From: Melampsora larici-populina 98AG31
Taxonomy: Eukaryota > Basidiomycota > Pucciniomycetes > Pucciniales > Melampsoraceae
DNA: 64,000 nt
Reading direction: 5' to 3'
Assembly: GCF_000204055.1 (NCBI RefSeq)
Contig: NW_006768801.1
Span: 369,484-433,483 of the forward strand
Part shown: positions 1 through 12,448 of the stretch, one piece after another
Layout of the letters: every line of letters starts with the position of its first letter
Numbering within the stretch: position 1 is the first letter of the stretch
The notes under the pieces: model-generated
What the model saw: the letters and a program-made list of their open reading frames with translations, nothing else
What the model was told of the DNA's origin: nothing
Database searches by the model: none
Made by a program: the position numbers and the translations under genes

Positions 1-408
1 ACTCGTCTCATCCATCTCTAAAGCCAATCAATCAATAAAAAAAAAGTAAGAAACCAAAAAAAAAACCAAAAAACAAAAAAAACAATTTAGTAGTGATAGT
101 AGTGACAGTAGTGGTAATAGTTGTCAGATGTGATAGCCACAGTGATCAATCTTAAAATGTGTTGATATTGATGTTTAGATAGCTTACAAATTGAAATCTA
201 TCAAGTTTTCAAAATTACAATCAAATTAAAAACAATAAATCATATGAAAAGATTTTAATTTGTTAAGAAAATCTCTTGATAAAGAAAATTAAAATCAAAT
301 CAAGTGACCAATCACAAACCACAAACCACAACACACACAAGCACTGACATCCACAATCATTTCTGTTTCTGTTTTTTCTAGTGATTTCCATTTGATCGTG
401 AAGCTTCA

Positions 409-3400
409 TCAACCATTCACATTGTTCAAACCATTACAATGAACATTCGTTTCTTGACCAGCAGATGGTAACCAACGAGCAAATAAAACAGTTCCTTGTT
501 GACTAAATTGCCAATCCCCACCACCATTTTGAAGATTTCGTTTGATAAGACATGCATCTACCATATCCTTTAAACCTACATTCATCGTATCTGCATGAAT
601 CCTTTGCATCTCAATCGAAATATCTCCCACTGGAATCCATTTCTCATCTAATCCCATATTACAATATGCTGAAATCGCTCGTCTTCGAATCCAATCAGAC
701 GTACTTTCTTTGATCGAAGCTGATCTATTACCCACTGAAGATGGAATGATAGGTGGAATCGATGGAAGATGTGATTGTAGAGGCGTACATGGCACATGAG
801 GTGGTGTCTGATTAGAAAGCATAGAAGAACCCCATCCGGCACCAGTGATCGAAGATGGTGTGGCTCCCCAGATGCTACTCCCCACCCCAAGCCCACCGTC
901 AAGTGAAGCAGGTGAGAAGAACGATGTGGGTTTGGCCGGTGAGATGGCAATGGGATTGACAGGTGGAGGATTGGAAGGAATACCCTGTCGGTGAGTCGAG
1001 TCGCTATCAAGGTCATCGTCCTCGTCCGCCAATAAGGCTGAAGATCCCAATACATTTGAAGGTGAACGAGGTGAGGTTCCAGTAGAGATCGAGTTGGAAT
1101 CTTGATCGCTATTTCCACTGATCGGACCCATCGTGTGCATAGAACCGTTCATCCTTGAGCGGCCGATAGGCTCAATGGAATTAAATAGTCCAGCATGTGT
1201 AAAATTATCGTCTACCACAGACTTGCGACGGTTGTGGAGCAATGAAGGACCGATTGGACCAATAGCACTCGCACTCGCTTTCCTGACTGGCTCACTGCCG
1301 AGGTGCAAAGCGCTGAGCGGACTAGTGGCTGAAGCGAGGCTTGGACTCATAAAACCGGAAGGATGAGTAGGAGTCGACGGTGGTAACGATGAGATCACAC
1401 TGGGTCGATGTGGCATCTGTAGTTGTGGTTGGGCAGCCGAAGTGGTAAGTGCAGGGCCCGAGAACACACGACCCACGTTCGGTTGCATCATCGGACTCAT
1501 AGGTGGTGGCGGTTGGAAGTTGGCCATGGGAAGAAATGCAGAATGCGGCACATTATTGTTGAGAGCAGGATGCATCTCTAGCGGTAGGTTTTGTAAGTTC
1601 GAAGGACCGCATGTATTGTGTAATGGGAACGTTGAAGCTCCATACTGGGCACTAGGAGGCCTTGGAGGTACATTGTTAAACGAAGGCATCGAGGGTATAG
1701 CAGCCGAGAAAGGCGGAGCGGCAGCTGCTGAAGCCGGTCGTCCCAATCCGATCCCTACAGACATTTGCCTAGGCATCATTGAGGCAGGAGGAGGTGCGAT
1801 CGGTCGACTAGGCGTGTGATTTGGGAAAGGTGGGACGGGCGTCAACGGCTGAGCAGGTGGAACAGGCGAGACTTTAGGCGGAGGAGCTGTTTGCTTCGCG
1901 GGAGTTGAACGTAGAGAAACCACTGGGCGTGGTTGAGCTTTTTGATGAGCAGCAGCAATAGCGGCAGCGTTCTTGTTCTGCGCTGCGAGTTTTGCGGCAG
2001 CCGTCTAGGAAAACGAGAAGTGAGTTAGAGATGAAGAAGAAAGAGACAAGTATGATCGTGAGGATGACAACGCACCTTGATTGCTTCGCGTTTGGCTATC
2101 TCTTCGGCCTCTTTTCTGTCCAATTCCGCTTGCCGCAAACGCTCAGCTTCTTCTTTAGCCCGGGCTTCTCGAGCTTCCTTCTCTTTCCGATCTGCCTCGA
2201 CTTTCATCTTTCGTTCTTGTTCTTCTTTCACTTTCTTTTCGCGTTCCTCCCGTTCTTTTGCTGCTCTGGCTTCTTTCTCTAACCTCTGCCTTTCTTCCTT
2301 CTCCCTCCTCTTCCTTGCTTCCTCTTCTATCCTTTTCCTTTTCTCCTCCTCCTTCTTGGCACGTTCCGCTTCTTGAACTTTTCTTTGGGCCTCGCGTTTC
2401 AACCTCGTTTCTTCCTGCTTACGCCTCTCAGCTTCAAGTTTAGCTTCCTCTGCAGCTTTCGCAGCCAATTCTTCTTGTTCTTTATCTTTGAGTTTCTTAG
2501 CCAAGTCTTGATCCTTTTGTTGCTTTTGAGCTTTCTTTTTCTCCTTCTTTTTCTGAGCATCCTTGACTTTTTTCAATTCACGCTCTTGAGCAAGTCGATC
2601 TTCATCTTCCAGCTCCCTGAGAAGTTGAGCCTGTTTTTCTTGTGCAACTTTTTCTCGGTAAGCAGTCAAGACACGTTGTTCGAACATCCGAGCAGCGAAG
2701 ATTTGAAACATCCGCCTTCCTTCCTTCATGCGGTACTCCTCGGTGACAATTTCGTCGTCAAACCCGTCATCATCATCCAGCTGTACCACGAACCCGTCAG
2801 GATAGAGAGAAATGTCGTCATAAGTATTCAATCCAATATGCTGATGTAAACAATGCTCACCTCATCTTCGTCTTCATCCTCCTCGTCATCATCGTACTCC
2901 TCTTCATCATCCTCATCATCGTCTAGACCAGCAAGAAGATTTTCAGCGGCATCCCGTTCGCGCTGTATCCGTTTATCAGCCAAAGATTCCATCATTTCCA
3001 AAAACTTTTGGCCATCGTTTCGCAACAGATCATCCGCAACGGTCAAGATACCTCCTGGACCGGGACGCAAGTGTGAGATCAAGGTTTCACGCAACAGGTG
3101 GTGAGACGAATCAAATCGATGATTTGAGAGGAAAAGGGAATGTGAAATGGGAGAAAAAGGACGCAATGAGCTCAATACACGTTGTGTTCAGAGTGTTGCA
3201 ACTTGCTGGTTTCAGGATGATTGTTCAGGACAGGCAGAAAATGAAGGAAAAGAAGCTACTGACCTTTGACAGTGAGTGAATTCCCAAATCCAAACAGATC
3301 GCTATTGTTATTCGTCGTATTGGGCTTATCTCCGTTGGTGACCTTTGGGTTATAAGACGAGAGATTACCATTCATCTGAGGTTTCTTTGTTCCAGGATTA

Positions 3401-6219
3401 GGTACTTCGCTAGGAACTTCTTCTAGGGCGGGTATCTCATCATCGTCTTCGAACTCTTGATCCTCCTCTTCTTCCTAATAGGTACACAAAAGAACAACAA
3501 TGGGTCGTCAACATCAAGTCTCAAGATCCAGGAAAGGGCGCATCTGTACTAGGCACAGCAGAGAGAAAGTTTCAAATCGCATGAAATGATGGAACCAACC
3601 TCCTCATACTCATCCTCGTCCTCTTCATCGTATTCATCTTCTTCCTCTTCTTCATCGCCGTCGTCATCTGGAAACATGTCATCTTCTACATGATGCTGCG
3701 ACCTCTGATGACAAGATAGAGATGGGTTATGATTCGAGACGGCTTTACCGTGGGTATTTGTATTCGGATGGTGATGATAGTGGTTGGGTCCGTGGTGATG
3801 GGGATGATGAGGACAGCTAGGAGAGTGTGTGTGATCCTGGTCACTGTTGCTATTATGAGATAGTGCTTTTTTTGGTTGAGGCGGAAGCGGTATCGTCCGC
3901 TTTCCTGGCGGCTGCTGAGGGTATGGAGAATTTGAATTTACAGATTGTATAGGCGGATGTGTCTGGTGTGAATTAGGTAAAGGACGAGGTCGGATATTTT
4001 TGTGATCGCGGGTTGGCTTTGGAACTGCCTTTTTCAAAGATGACTGATTGTTCGTTGGCTGAACGTTAGTCGTCATGACATCCACACTGCCAGGGAATGG
4101 GCCAGGACCGGGTGGTTTGGGATACCCAACTGGACTTTTGACGCCTTTCATCTTCAAGTCAGAGCCGTAGTACTTCTTACTCGCTTCAGCATAGTTCTCC
4201 AACTCATCGTAATATGCATCATACAAAACTTCCAGTTCCTGCTCGATTGCCAGTCGTTTCCTTCCACATACTGCACAAGAACATGAATGCCGCTGCTGTT
4301 CTTTCATCTTTTTGAGCACTGCATCCTTCTCGATCTTCACAAGGTTCGCGCGCTCCTCTTGATTCAAGGTCAGCCAGAAGTCTCGAATTCGCTCGCGTTC
4401 GGTTGGTGGATGTGATGGATTGTGATTTGGGATGACGTTTGAAGTAGCCGGTTTATGGTTGTCCCTCACGCCAGTTGTAGCAGGAAGCCCAGAGGCTTTT
4501 TTCTTGGATACGCCATTGTTGGGCATTGGTGGTAATCTTGATATTGGAGGTTGATTAGCCATATGATTCGGTGGTTCTGAACAAGGGTTCCGGCCAGGTG
4601 GTTGTGTAGAATTTTTAGACGGATGTGGGATAGAAGGAACTGAGGTGCGATGATGAGATACGTTTGGGACCGGCTCTGGATTAGGAGCCGCTTCGTTCGA
4701 ACTAGCATTGGCCTGTGAAAATTCACAAGGGGTGATAAAACATGAACAGACATCCCATTATGATAGATAGTGGTAAACGAGATCGATCACTTACCGACTT
4801 CTTCTTTTTGTTTTTCTTTTTTTTCTTCGTACCAGTTGAGGGCGCTGGTAAAGAGCTATGATTTATACCCATATTGCTATCGTTGCTGGTTTGCTCCGAT
4901 AGATTATGTCGGCACCCGGCCGCATTATTGTTTAGTGACATGTCATTCCGTGAAATCCTTCCATCATCGCTGTAGTATTCATCGTCCAAGACGCCCTCAT
5001 CCCCATTAGACTTGTCGCCCATGCGAGAGGTGACAATGGTGGTTTCTCCAGTATAGTAAACCGGTTCACTGACGTTGACGCTATGGGAGTGGTGGTGAGA
5101 ATGATCTGGATGAGAGTGCAAGGGTAGTGGTAAAGTAAAACTGCCGAGTGGTATAGTCCCTGTCACCGTGCCACCTGTCACGCTTACTGTTGCAGCTCCG
5201 CCATTGATGTCTCGGCCAAAGTTGTGAGAGGGCCGAGTATTACCATTGAGAATGTGATTCATGCTGTTAGAATGCGTTAGCCCTGCTTGTTGAGCGGCTG
5301 TGGACACTGCTCGACCCCAATCATGACTCTGGACAACGCGCGCAAGTTGTTCAGCCGCCGCAGCCATCTGCTCACTTGAGAGCTGAGGTACAGATTGTGA
5401 ATTGTTAGAGCCAGTGGTCGAAGTGATCATGCCAGTAGCGTGAGCAAATGATGATAGATTGGGTAGAACAGGGGGATGATTCTGCGAGGATGGATTCTGA
5501 TTAGAGTTTGCTGATGAATGACCTGCAGCCAGAGGGAGTGCTGATCGAATGAATGAGCGCAGATGAGATGGTAAGGAGGTCCAATATGCGTCATCATCCG
5601 GATGAGGTGCGTGACCGTCTGTGGTAGACGAGCAAAGGTTAAAAGTGCGAAAGTCGTGGCAATAGGCAACGAGGATGAATCAGCCATGCCAAGGAAAAGA
5701 AGACTGGGAACTGGCGCCAGGTTGAATAGGTCGTTCCCAAAGAGATGAGCAAGTGAAGAAAAAGAACTCACTCTGATTTGAGTGGCCACTTCCGCCTCCG
5801 TGTATACCACCAGAAGCCGGTGAGTTGTTGTTGCCGATGTTAGCTAGACTCTGAGGGCTAAGATGAGAAGCCAGAGCAGCCGCAGCCGCAGTCTCGATCT
5901 GCCTATAGAGGTCGTTTGCAGTAGCTAATAAATCTTCTTGGGTTTGGCGAGTAGCGGCGGCAAGACTCGGATGCATCGCATGAGTCGTTAGCCGCTCGTC
6001 GTCATCGTCCTGAGAGACACTCCCTGTTGTTGTCCGTTGAGTATGAGACGAAGCGTCCTCATTGGGGTAAGCACCAATCATATCAGATCGATCTGCAAGA
6101 CTCCCTGGATCTTGATGATCAATCGACAAATGGTTCTGATTCGAGTCGAACTGACGAGCTTGGGCGGCTTTCTTCTTATTTTTCTTCTTGGCAGCGTTCG
6201 AGGTCTTTGATTTTGGCAT
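409..6219 (-). CDS. NST1: Stress response protein NST1
   Basis: NST1 is a fungal protein linked to salt-stress response; its molecular activity is poorly defined. I read seven exons: 6219-5772, 5618-4795, 4712-3600, 3474-3264, 3054-2861, 2780-2076 and 2004-409. They sum to 5091 nt (1696 codons plus stop) with every junction in phase. The start is the first ATG, giving [17 protein letters not shown]; the frame further upstream has only a GTG. Domains in order: Lys-rich N-terminus; second Lys tract near residue 420; the NST1 signature around 520-575 ([20 protein letters not shown], then [10 protein letters not shown] and the acidic [16 protein letters not shown]); long Asp/Glu runs near 780-930; the block [20 protein letters not shown] near 950; a charged coiled coil of about 170 residues; and a Pro/Ser-rich C-terminal half encoded by the last exon. 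The long domain order matches other basidiomycete NST1 proteins. Exon limits are inferred from splice consensus and phase, not transcripts. Confidence 0.93.
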
Positions 6220-8834
6220 CGTATCAAAAGATGCGGGTAGAGAAGGATTTAAAGATAGAAGACTAGTTGTTTCGAAATGAAAATGATTGATTCGGTTCTT
6301 AGCCACCCGAGACGTTCAAGGTAAGACCAAGAAAATGATGATTTAGAGTACTGTTTTGAAACGAGGAGGGTTATAAGAAAAGGGTCCGAAAAGGAGAAGG
6401 AAGTTAGCCTGGTTTACTTTGAAGAAAAAGAATCTGAATATAAAAAACGAAGGATACTCACCTCACCGGTAAAGGAATAGTATAAATCTGAGCTAGTACT
6501 GCAGAAAAAAGAGCCAAGATTGAGTAAGTTCAGAATGATCGAAAGATGAAAAGTTGAGACAAGATGAAAGGGTGAATTGATAGTTGGATGCCGTTTTGAA
6601 TGATCAGTTAATTATGATTTGAAAAGTGAGTGAATCTGATGATGATGATGAGTGAGTTTGATGACTGAGTGAGTTGTTGACTGAGAATTGTGATGAGAAG
6701 ATGAAGTAGATTGTTGAATGTTGATTGAAAGGAAGTGAAGTGAACAAACCTATTTGAAGCTTCGAAAAGGGGTTGAGTGATTGATGAGATATTTTTGACT
6801 GAGATGAAGATGAGAATCAAATGAGTCAAATCGAAGTTGATGGTTTGAAGTAAGTAATCTTTAAAAGTAAACAACCATACTATCAATTTCAGTATGTAGT
6901 CTAATATGTAGTCAACTCAATTTTGGATTTGGTCATTTACATTCATGTTTGACTTTGGATTTGGGAATCTTATGGTATCTTAAGACTCTACTTAACCCTA
7001 AATTCAATTCAATCATCGATCTTTTGAAAAAAAAAAGATTGAGAATTAAAATCGGTTGCTTAAGTCAAAAGTGGTTGTCAAGAAAACCCTTCAATCGGTT
7101 TACCAATTCTCTCCTCTTGCTGATCGAGAATCGTTCCAGAAAACTCATCATCAGATTTTAAATCCACACACGTCTCAACTCATCAAAAACTAATCTCACC
7201 CACCACATTCTAAGTTCATCTTAAAACCATCTCATATCTTCATCTAATCATCCTATCAAACATTCCATTAGATATCCAATCATCCTTCACTCCTATCATC
7301 ATATCCTACCACACGTTTATTGAGTGGATTTATCATTACACCCTTAATGAAGCTTGCCATATTTATCCTAATAATAAGCATACAGCTTGGAAAGTACAAT
7401 CAAAGTCTTACCACCATTCCACTATAAGTATGTTGGATGTTGAGAAGTAATATCTGAACTTCAAAAGTTACCACTGAAAACTAATAAAATGCAGCCCTTT
7501 GACATATGAATTATGGTTGTACATATTTGGTTTGCTAAAAACACAGTTCATTCCTCGAGTCATACTCTGTCATACTCTTGAGCTTTCATTGCCGTGTTTG
7601 TTTATTTACCAGGCACACCAAAATTAATGCAATTCATAAATTGCTATAAAATTAAGTTACGAATAACAAATCCATATATAGTCCTCTTCAAAGGAATATG
7701 AGGTGTAGGGCCAATAAATATTGAGGACTCATAAGCCTTCCCATTAGGAGGTGAGATTTCATTTTCACGACTTTGATGATAGTAGGTTGAAGCAGATCTG
7801 AAAGCATAGTTCATCTCAAGCTTCTAGAGTTTAGACCTTACCAAAATGGTCCATACTGCCTTCAAGGATCTTTATTTTTTTTGGACCCAGCCTTGATAAT
7901 TCCAAAGTCCTGCAAGGGATTTTGACATGGCTTATGTCCTGGCCCTTCCTGAGCCTTCCTGACCTATATCTTGGATCACACCAGCTGCAGCTGTATCAAA
8001 CGATCTCTGAGTTATTTCAAGATGCAAGCTCTGTATTACATAGACATTGGATTGATGGTCAAAGAGAATAGTCCTACCAAACACCATGGATCCATTCCAA
8101 AGCCAAAAACTTGTTTTCTGCGCAAAATATTCAATCAGCAAAGGTTTTTGGGTGCATGATGTGCTTGTGGTTTGTGGCCAAAGTTTTGCATGTATATCAA
8201 GATATTCAAGTGATATGTTGAAAATGCAATAATGGGTTCAACTATTGAGATCCTTCAAAGTGCCACTTGAATTTCAAAACAACAAATTGGTTTTGGCCCT
8301 GGGGGTGTGTTTTACTCAACAGTCCTGATGTATAACAACCATGCTCAATCAAAACATGATTTTTTTCCTTACCCATGTTGATGTCAACATAATGTTGACC
8401 TAAGCAGAGAACCCACCTCACAACAATCAGTCAAAAGCTTAAGTGACTACTAGATAATTTCTCTCCCAGGTGACTTACCTTGCCCTTGAACAAGCTAAAT
8501 CATTTGTTAACTGCAACCCCTCATCTCCAAACAGATAAGCTACCATCACACAACCAATGCTTTACATGCTCAAAGGCTAACCATCAGAAAAAACTTAGCA
8601 GAAATATCTCAAGTACACGACAGCTCAATTGAAAGGACTGAGTGGTTGAACAGTTACTTCAGACATCCACGAAAATGAGAAAAAGAAATGCTTGCTGTCT
8701 AAAACATAATGTTTCTTACAGTTGTCGAGACGTGGTTGATTAAGAACATCACAAGCCTGGTACATCTGAGAAACAACGGAGATAAAGATAATACATGGGA
8801 GTCATATATGGCACGTTTAAGACGCATCACCTAT
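6220..8834. other. Intergenic, NST1 upstream region
   Basis: AT-rich sequence holding the promoter and 5' UTR of NST1 on its left side and the 3' flank of the ARMT1-like gene on its right. The stretch 6600-6860 is rich in TGA/GATGA repeats. A GTGAGT-like donor near 6460 on the minus strand could mark a 5' UTR intron of NST1. No ORF here resembles a known protein, and I see no RNA gene or transposon terminus. Confidence 0.5.
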
Positions 8835-10947
8835 TTAAGTGAACTGAACCGGTTGGCCGGGCTGTCCTTTAGAGAGAAGAACCACAGCATATTTCCCGCT
8901 GATTTTCCACCCCGGTTCTTCTTTGTCAAGGCGTGTCGCGTCTTCGTCAGTGATACCAACTACAACATCTGACTTGATGGTTCTCAAAGAAGCCACGGGT
9001 GGGGCCCCAGCTTCCGAAGCCAATGGCCCAATCGCCACGTCAAACGGGGTGTTTGGAGGTGCATGACAATCGTACGTCAACTTGCGATGATTAAGATCAC
9101 CTTTGAAAAGAACCAAGTCTGAATCAGAGAGATGTAAGAAGAGATCTGGCGCCTCGTTCTTAAGGTCCCAGACTGTTTTGCAGAGTCGTGGTGCAAAAAA
9201 ACCTAATCGTCATTTTTCTGCCGCAGAAGGGAATTGTGACAGCGCAAGACTCACAGGTGTAACCAGTGCACCAAAAAGGATGTTGTTCATAAATCCATTT
9301 TCCTTCTTTTTCGTATTGCTAAAATGCTCAAACGCGTGAGTCAGAGCATCTACTTCGTCATGTGAGGTGAAGAAACGGATTTACTTTCCATCTTTCTCCC
9401 AATCGCTTGAGACTGGCAAGCTCGTCCTCGGTCTTGTCGGTGAACAGGTGTCCGTAGACCATGGAGTTCAATAACCAGTTCCAGTCTTTACGAGTGACAT
9501 CCGAAACTGGAGATAGATGATCTTGGATAAATCACAGCTACGACAAAGATGAGTAGGGAAAGAGCGCACCAAACCACGCAAATCGTTTTCCGTGGAATCG
9601 AACTTGGTTGACTAAGCCAGATTGTATCAAGAAATCGGCATAGACACAGTCGCAGTACAGCTCAAAGCCAGCATTGTCGAGAACAAAGTCCACCCGACCG
9701 CCCTTCAAGGTCGAGACATGCTCCCACAATTTGCTCAAATCATTGCCCAAAATATTTTTTTCGGTGTCTGCTAGGTGAGCTCCTCCAGTGGATTGTAAAT
9801 TCTTGATGTCTTCTTCCGTCATCTGGGGGTGTACGTTTCTATATAAGCGAGGAAGCCATGTCAAGATAAGCTGGGAATTTAAAAACTGACATTGATCAAA
9901 AGGGAAAGGTCGGTTGCATTGCCCCATAAGCAAACTTGAGTCAACTCGGCGAAAAGCAATTTGAGCTGATCTTGTTTGGCTGGGCCTTCTTCTTCAATCA
10001 TCTTGGGAGGGTCTGCGAATCTGGTAGAGAGCTCGAAAACAGCATCGCCAGAACGCGAGAACGTATCGGACTTTTGACGGAAAAACACGTCACTGAGGAA
10101 TGGGAGCGGGCGCCACAGGTAGACCATGAGTTACCCTTGCGTTTGAGATTGGGAAAGAAGTGTACTCAGAAGTGAACAATATTTACTAGGCGCTCCAATA
10201 TTTGGACACACTGAAGCACTCGTGTAATCGGCGATATTTATACGCCTCAGCAAAAAGCCACGGGGCATTCATGAAATCCTTTCCACGAAAGTAACGAGCA
10301 ATTTCTTTGTTCCAGAGAGGGATATCACCTTCTCCGTCGTCAACAATTGGACGAAGCTTGGACTAGATTTCGAACAGACACAGTAATGGTCAACAAATCG
10401 GGCGCATGCAATCAGAGATCGAACAAAATCGTCTGGAAAACTAGAACCGCCTCGCAGGGCAATAACACTCACATTTTGATGAAGATCATCCATCAAGTCC
10501 TCCATACGTTCGATGCAGCGGACCAAATCCACAATGCGTTCCTCTTCGCTCTCTTCATTCAAGGTTTTGATTGTGTCGTCGATTGCCTTGCCCAAGATGG
10601 TAGGAAGTCGCTTTCCCATGGTTGCGTGCGCGAACGAGTATTCTACAAGGAAAGAAGCTCAGCCATAATTCAGGCATGGGATTTACCAAGAAAGGTGACA
10701 CTGAAACGTACCGTGATATCCCCGGTATGCAGGCCATGGAGGGTTGTTGGGGTCGACGCGGGATGGGGTACGAGGATACTTGAAGAATGGAGGTAAGGAT
10801 GAGAAATAACCAGCAGGAAACACCAACAAGGCGCCAGAGAGTAAGATAACACACAAGATTCTGACCAAACCCAACCTGTTTAGGTGGTAGAGCACCGAGG
10901 TTAAGGATGGTTCGTTTGGGAGCACCGGAGACAGGAGCATCGGTCAT
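8835..10947 (-). CDS. DUF89/ARMT1-type damage-control phosphatase
   Basis: Metal-dependent phosphatase of the DUF89 family (human ARMT1, yeast YMR027W), thought to hydrolyse damaged sugar phosphates. Nine exons: 10947-10876, 10778-10712, 10642-10473, 10362-10187, 10092-9891, 9822-9570, 9506-9385, 9318-9255 and 9172-8835. They total 1464 nt, 487 residues plus stop, all phases consistent. Family motifs appear in order: WPAYRGYHEYSFAHATMGKR, KLRPIVDDGEGDIPLWN, YDVFFRQKSDTFSRSGDAVF, then the metal-site blocks DFVLDNAGFELYCD and FKGDLNHRKLTYD, which carry the conserved Asp/Asn residues. The segment EGKWIYEQHPFWCTGYTFWD is also typical of the family. Nothing suggests inactivation. Whether it has the disputed carboxyl-methyltransferase activity claimed for ARMT1 cannot be told from sequence. 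It is not co-oriented with an operon-like partner; NST1 lies 2.6 kb downstream on the same strand. Confidence 0.9.
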
Positions 10948-11729
10948 GATAAGTATTTAATGATAAGATAGATGGAATTCTAAACGATATGCTACTCGAG
11001 GAAAAGACGTCGAGCTTCGAATGGGTTTGATTGGAAAACTGATATTTTAAAAAGGTAAAGAGGATAGAAAGGAAGTCCAAGAGATTTCCAAAACCAAATC
11101 AAAGGATTAGAGAAGGAAACAAGACACTAGAAAACCGTCAACGTGATCGGAGTCTTATGGAGTTGACATTACCTGATCTCTATCGCAGATGAATTGATGT
11201 TTATCAATTCTGAGACAAAGGTTGAGTTTCACTACACGTTCGAGAGTTCAATCGATGAGCCCCGTAGCCCTTTTTTATATGAGATAGGAACAACCTACCA
11301 AATCAATGGAAGTGATTTATTGAAGTTCAAATCATCAATCGATCATGAAGAATAACTTGAGCAACTCAATGAAACCTTGCGATGACATCATACCCTCCAT
11401 CGTACAGCTGCAATACCTCTGAAAAACCATGCATACGTAGCCACATACATACAAGTTACAACACAAGATATGCACAGCTTGTAATTATAAACACATGTAC
11501 TTGAATATCATACTTGAAAATGCGAAGTGAAATTAAAAGGTTGGGGGCATGGAACATGGCAATGCCAACATTCCAGGTATGGATCAATTGCAAAGAAGAA
11601 GTGTTCCAAGTCTGATGAAGCAGATCGTGTAAAAAAACTCAAAGCCATTAAGCCAGCACAATTTAGGGTCAAAGAGCACTCTACCGCAGAAATTCGTCTT
11701 TAGGGACCAAAAGGTGCGGGGTTTCTGAG
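10948..11729. other. Intergenic, 5' flank of ARMT1-like gene
   Basis: Presumed promoter and 5' UTR of the minus-strand phosphatase gene, ending at the target-site duplication of the LINE. I see no ORF with recognisable homology and no repeat structure in it. Confidence 0.4.
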
Positions 11730-11742
11730 GTTGGATGCTTGA
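11730..11742. repeat. LINE target-site duplication, left copy
   Basis: GTTGGATGCTTGA directly abuts the 25-T tract, as expected for target-primed reverse transcription. It is identical to 17634-17646. Confidence 0.88.
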
Positions 11743-11767
11743 TTTTTTTTTTTTTTTTTTTTTTTTT

Positions 11768-12448
11768 AAGTGCATACTGGCTGAATTGCATGAAACACTA
11801 ACTAAACAAGTTACAGAAAGAGGGAAACCAGTTACCTTGGGGAGACGGCCATCTGATCGGAGCAAAGAAAGTCAGTGTCTTTAGATAGTAAATGATCACT
11901 CGTTTTTGTTATTATGTATGTTTATACATATATATATATATCTATATTTCTATTTTTTTTATTTTTTTTTGAATAATATTTATTCATTTTCTTTGTGGTT
12001 TCCACAGAGCTGAGCAGGCATTTGATCTCCCTCTCAAGCCCCCTATCCTAGCGTCAACCGGAGTCACGGGGGAGAATGAGAGTTGCAATATGCGTGAAGA
12101 ACAGTGATGAGGACCGTACCGAGATTCTGGATTTAGCCAACAAATTAAAATATCAAGCCAATTTATTTGGTTGAAAACTGCCACGACGGTAGTATCCGCC
12201 GAACTTTGTAACAAGATGAAGCAGTACGCTGTTTCTGATGTTTTACAATCTATCCCTGTTACACGGGCATTTATCAGCGATTTGGTTTAGGGATATAGGC
12301 CCAGATGAGTTGTGACTGTCTCGACGGTAGTATCCGACGAACTCTGTAGTGAGATTAAACAGTACATTATCCCTGATTGATTTACCATCAGGATCCAACT
12401 ACATGGAATTAGATAATGATTTTTTTTTTTTTTTGAGATGAAAGACAT
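11768..12448 (-). other. LINE 3' region with two internal A-tracts and a degenerate duplication
   Basis: Between the ORF2 stop and the terminal poly(A) there are 681 nt. Read on the minus strand, the ORF2 stop codon is part of GAATAAATG, so an AATAAA signal overlaps it, and an A15 tract follows 14 nt later (12420-12434). A second unit ends with GAATAAATATTATTC and another A-rich tract (11947-11970), then a TA microsatellite, and finally the terminal A25. Two related segments, 12178-12250 and 12317-12390, share the core CGACGGTAGTATCCG. No coding potential is evident; a 76-codon frame at 11984-12214 has no recognisable homology. Confidence 0.6.

Noticed and set aside
2781..2860. Reading [16 protein letters not shown] as NST1 coding sequence
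   Set aside because: That would need a 20-nt intron or pass a stop. A 79-80-nt intron from 2860 to 2781 joins two conserved NST1 blocks in phase.
2853..3104. Plus-strand frame with a long poly-Ser run
   Set aside because: It is the antisense shadow of the Asp/Glu-rich exon 5 of NST1.
12420..12434. Taking the A15 tract as the LINE 3' end
   Set aside because: The target-site duplication is at 11730-11742 and 17634-17646, so the insertion extends to the A25 at 11743.
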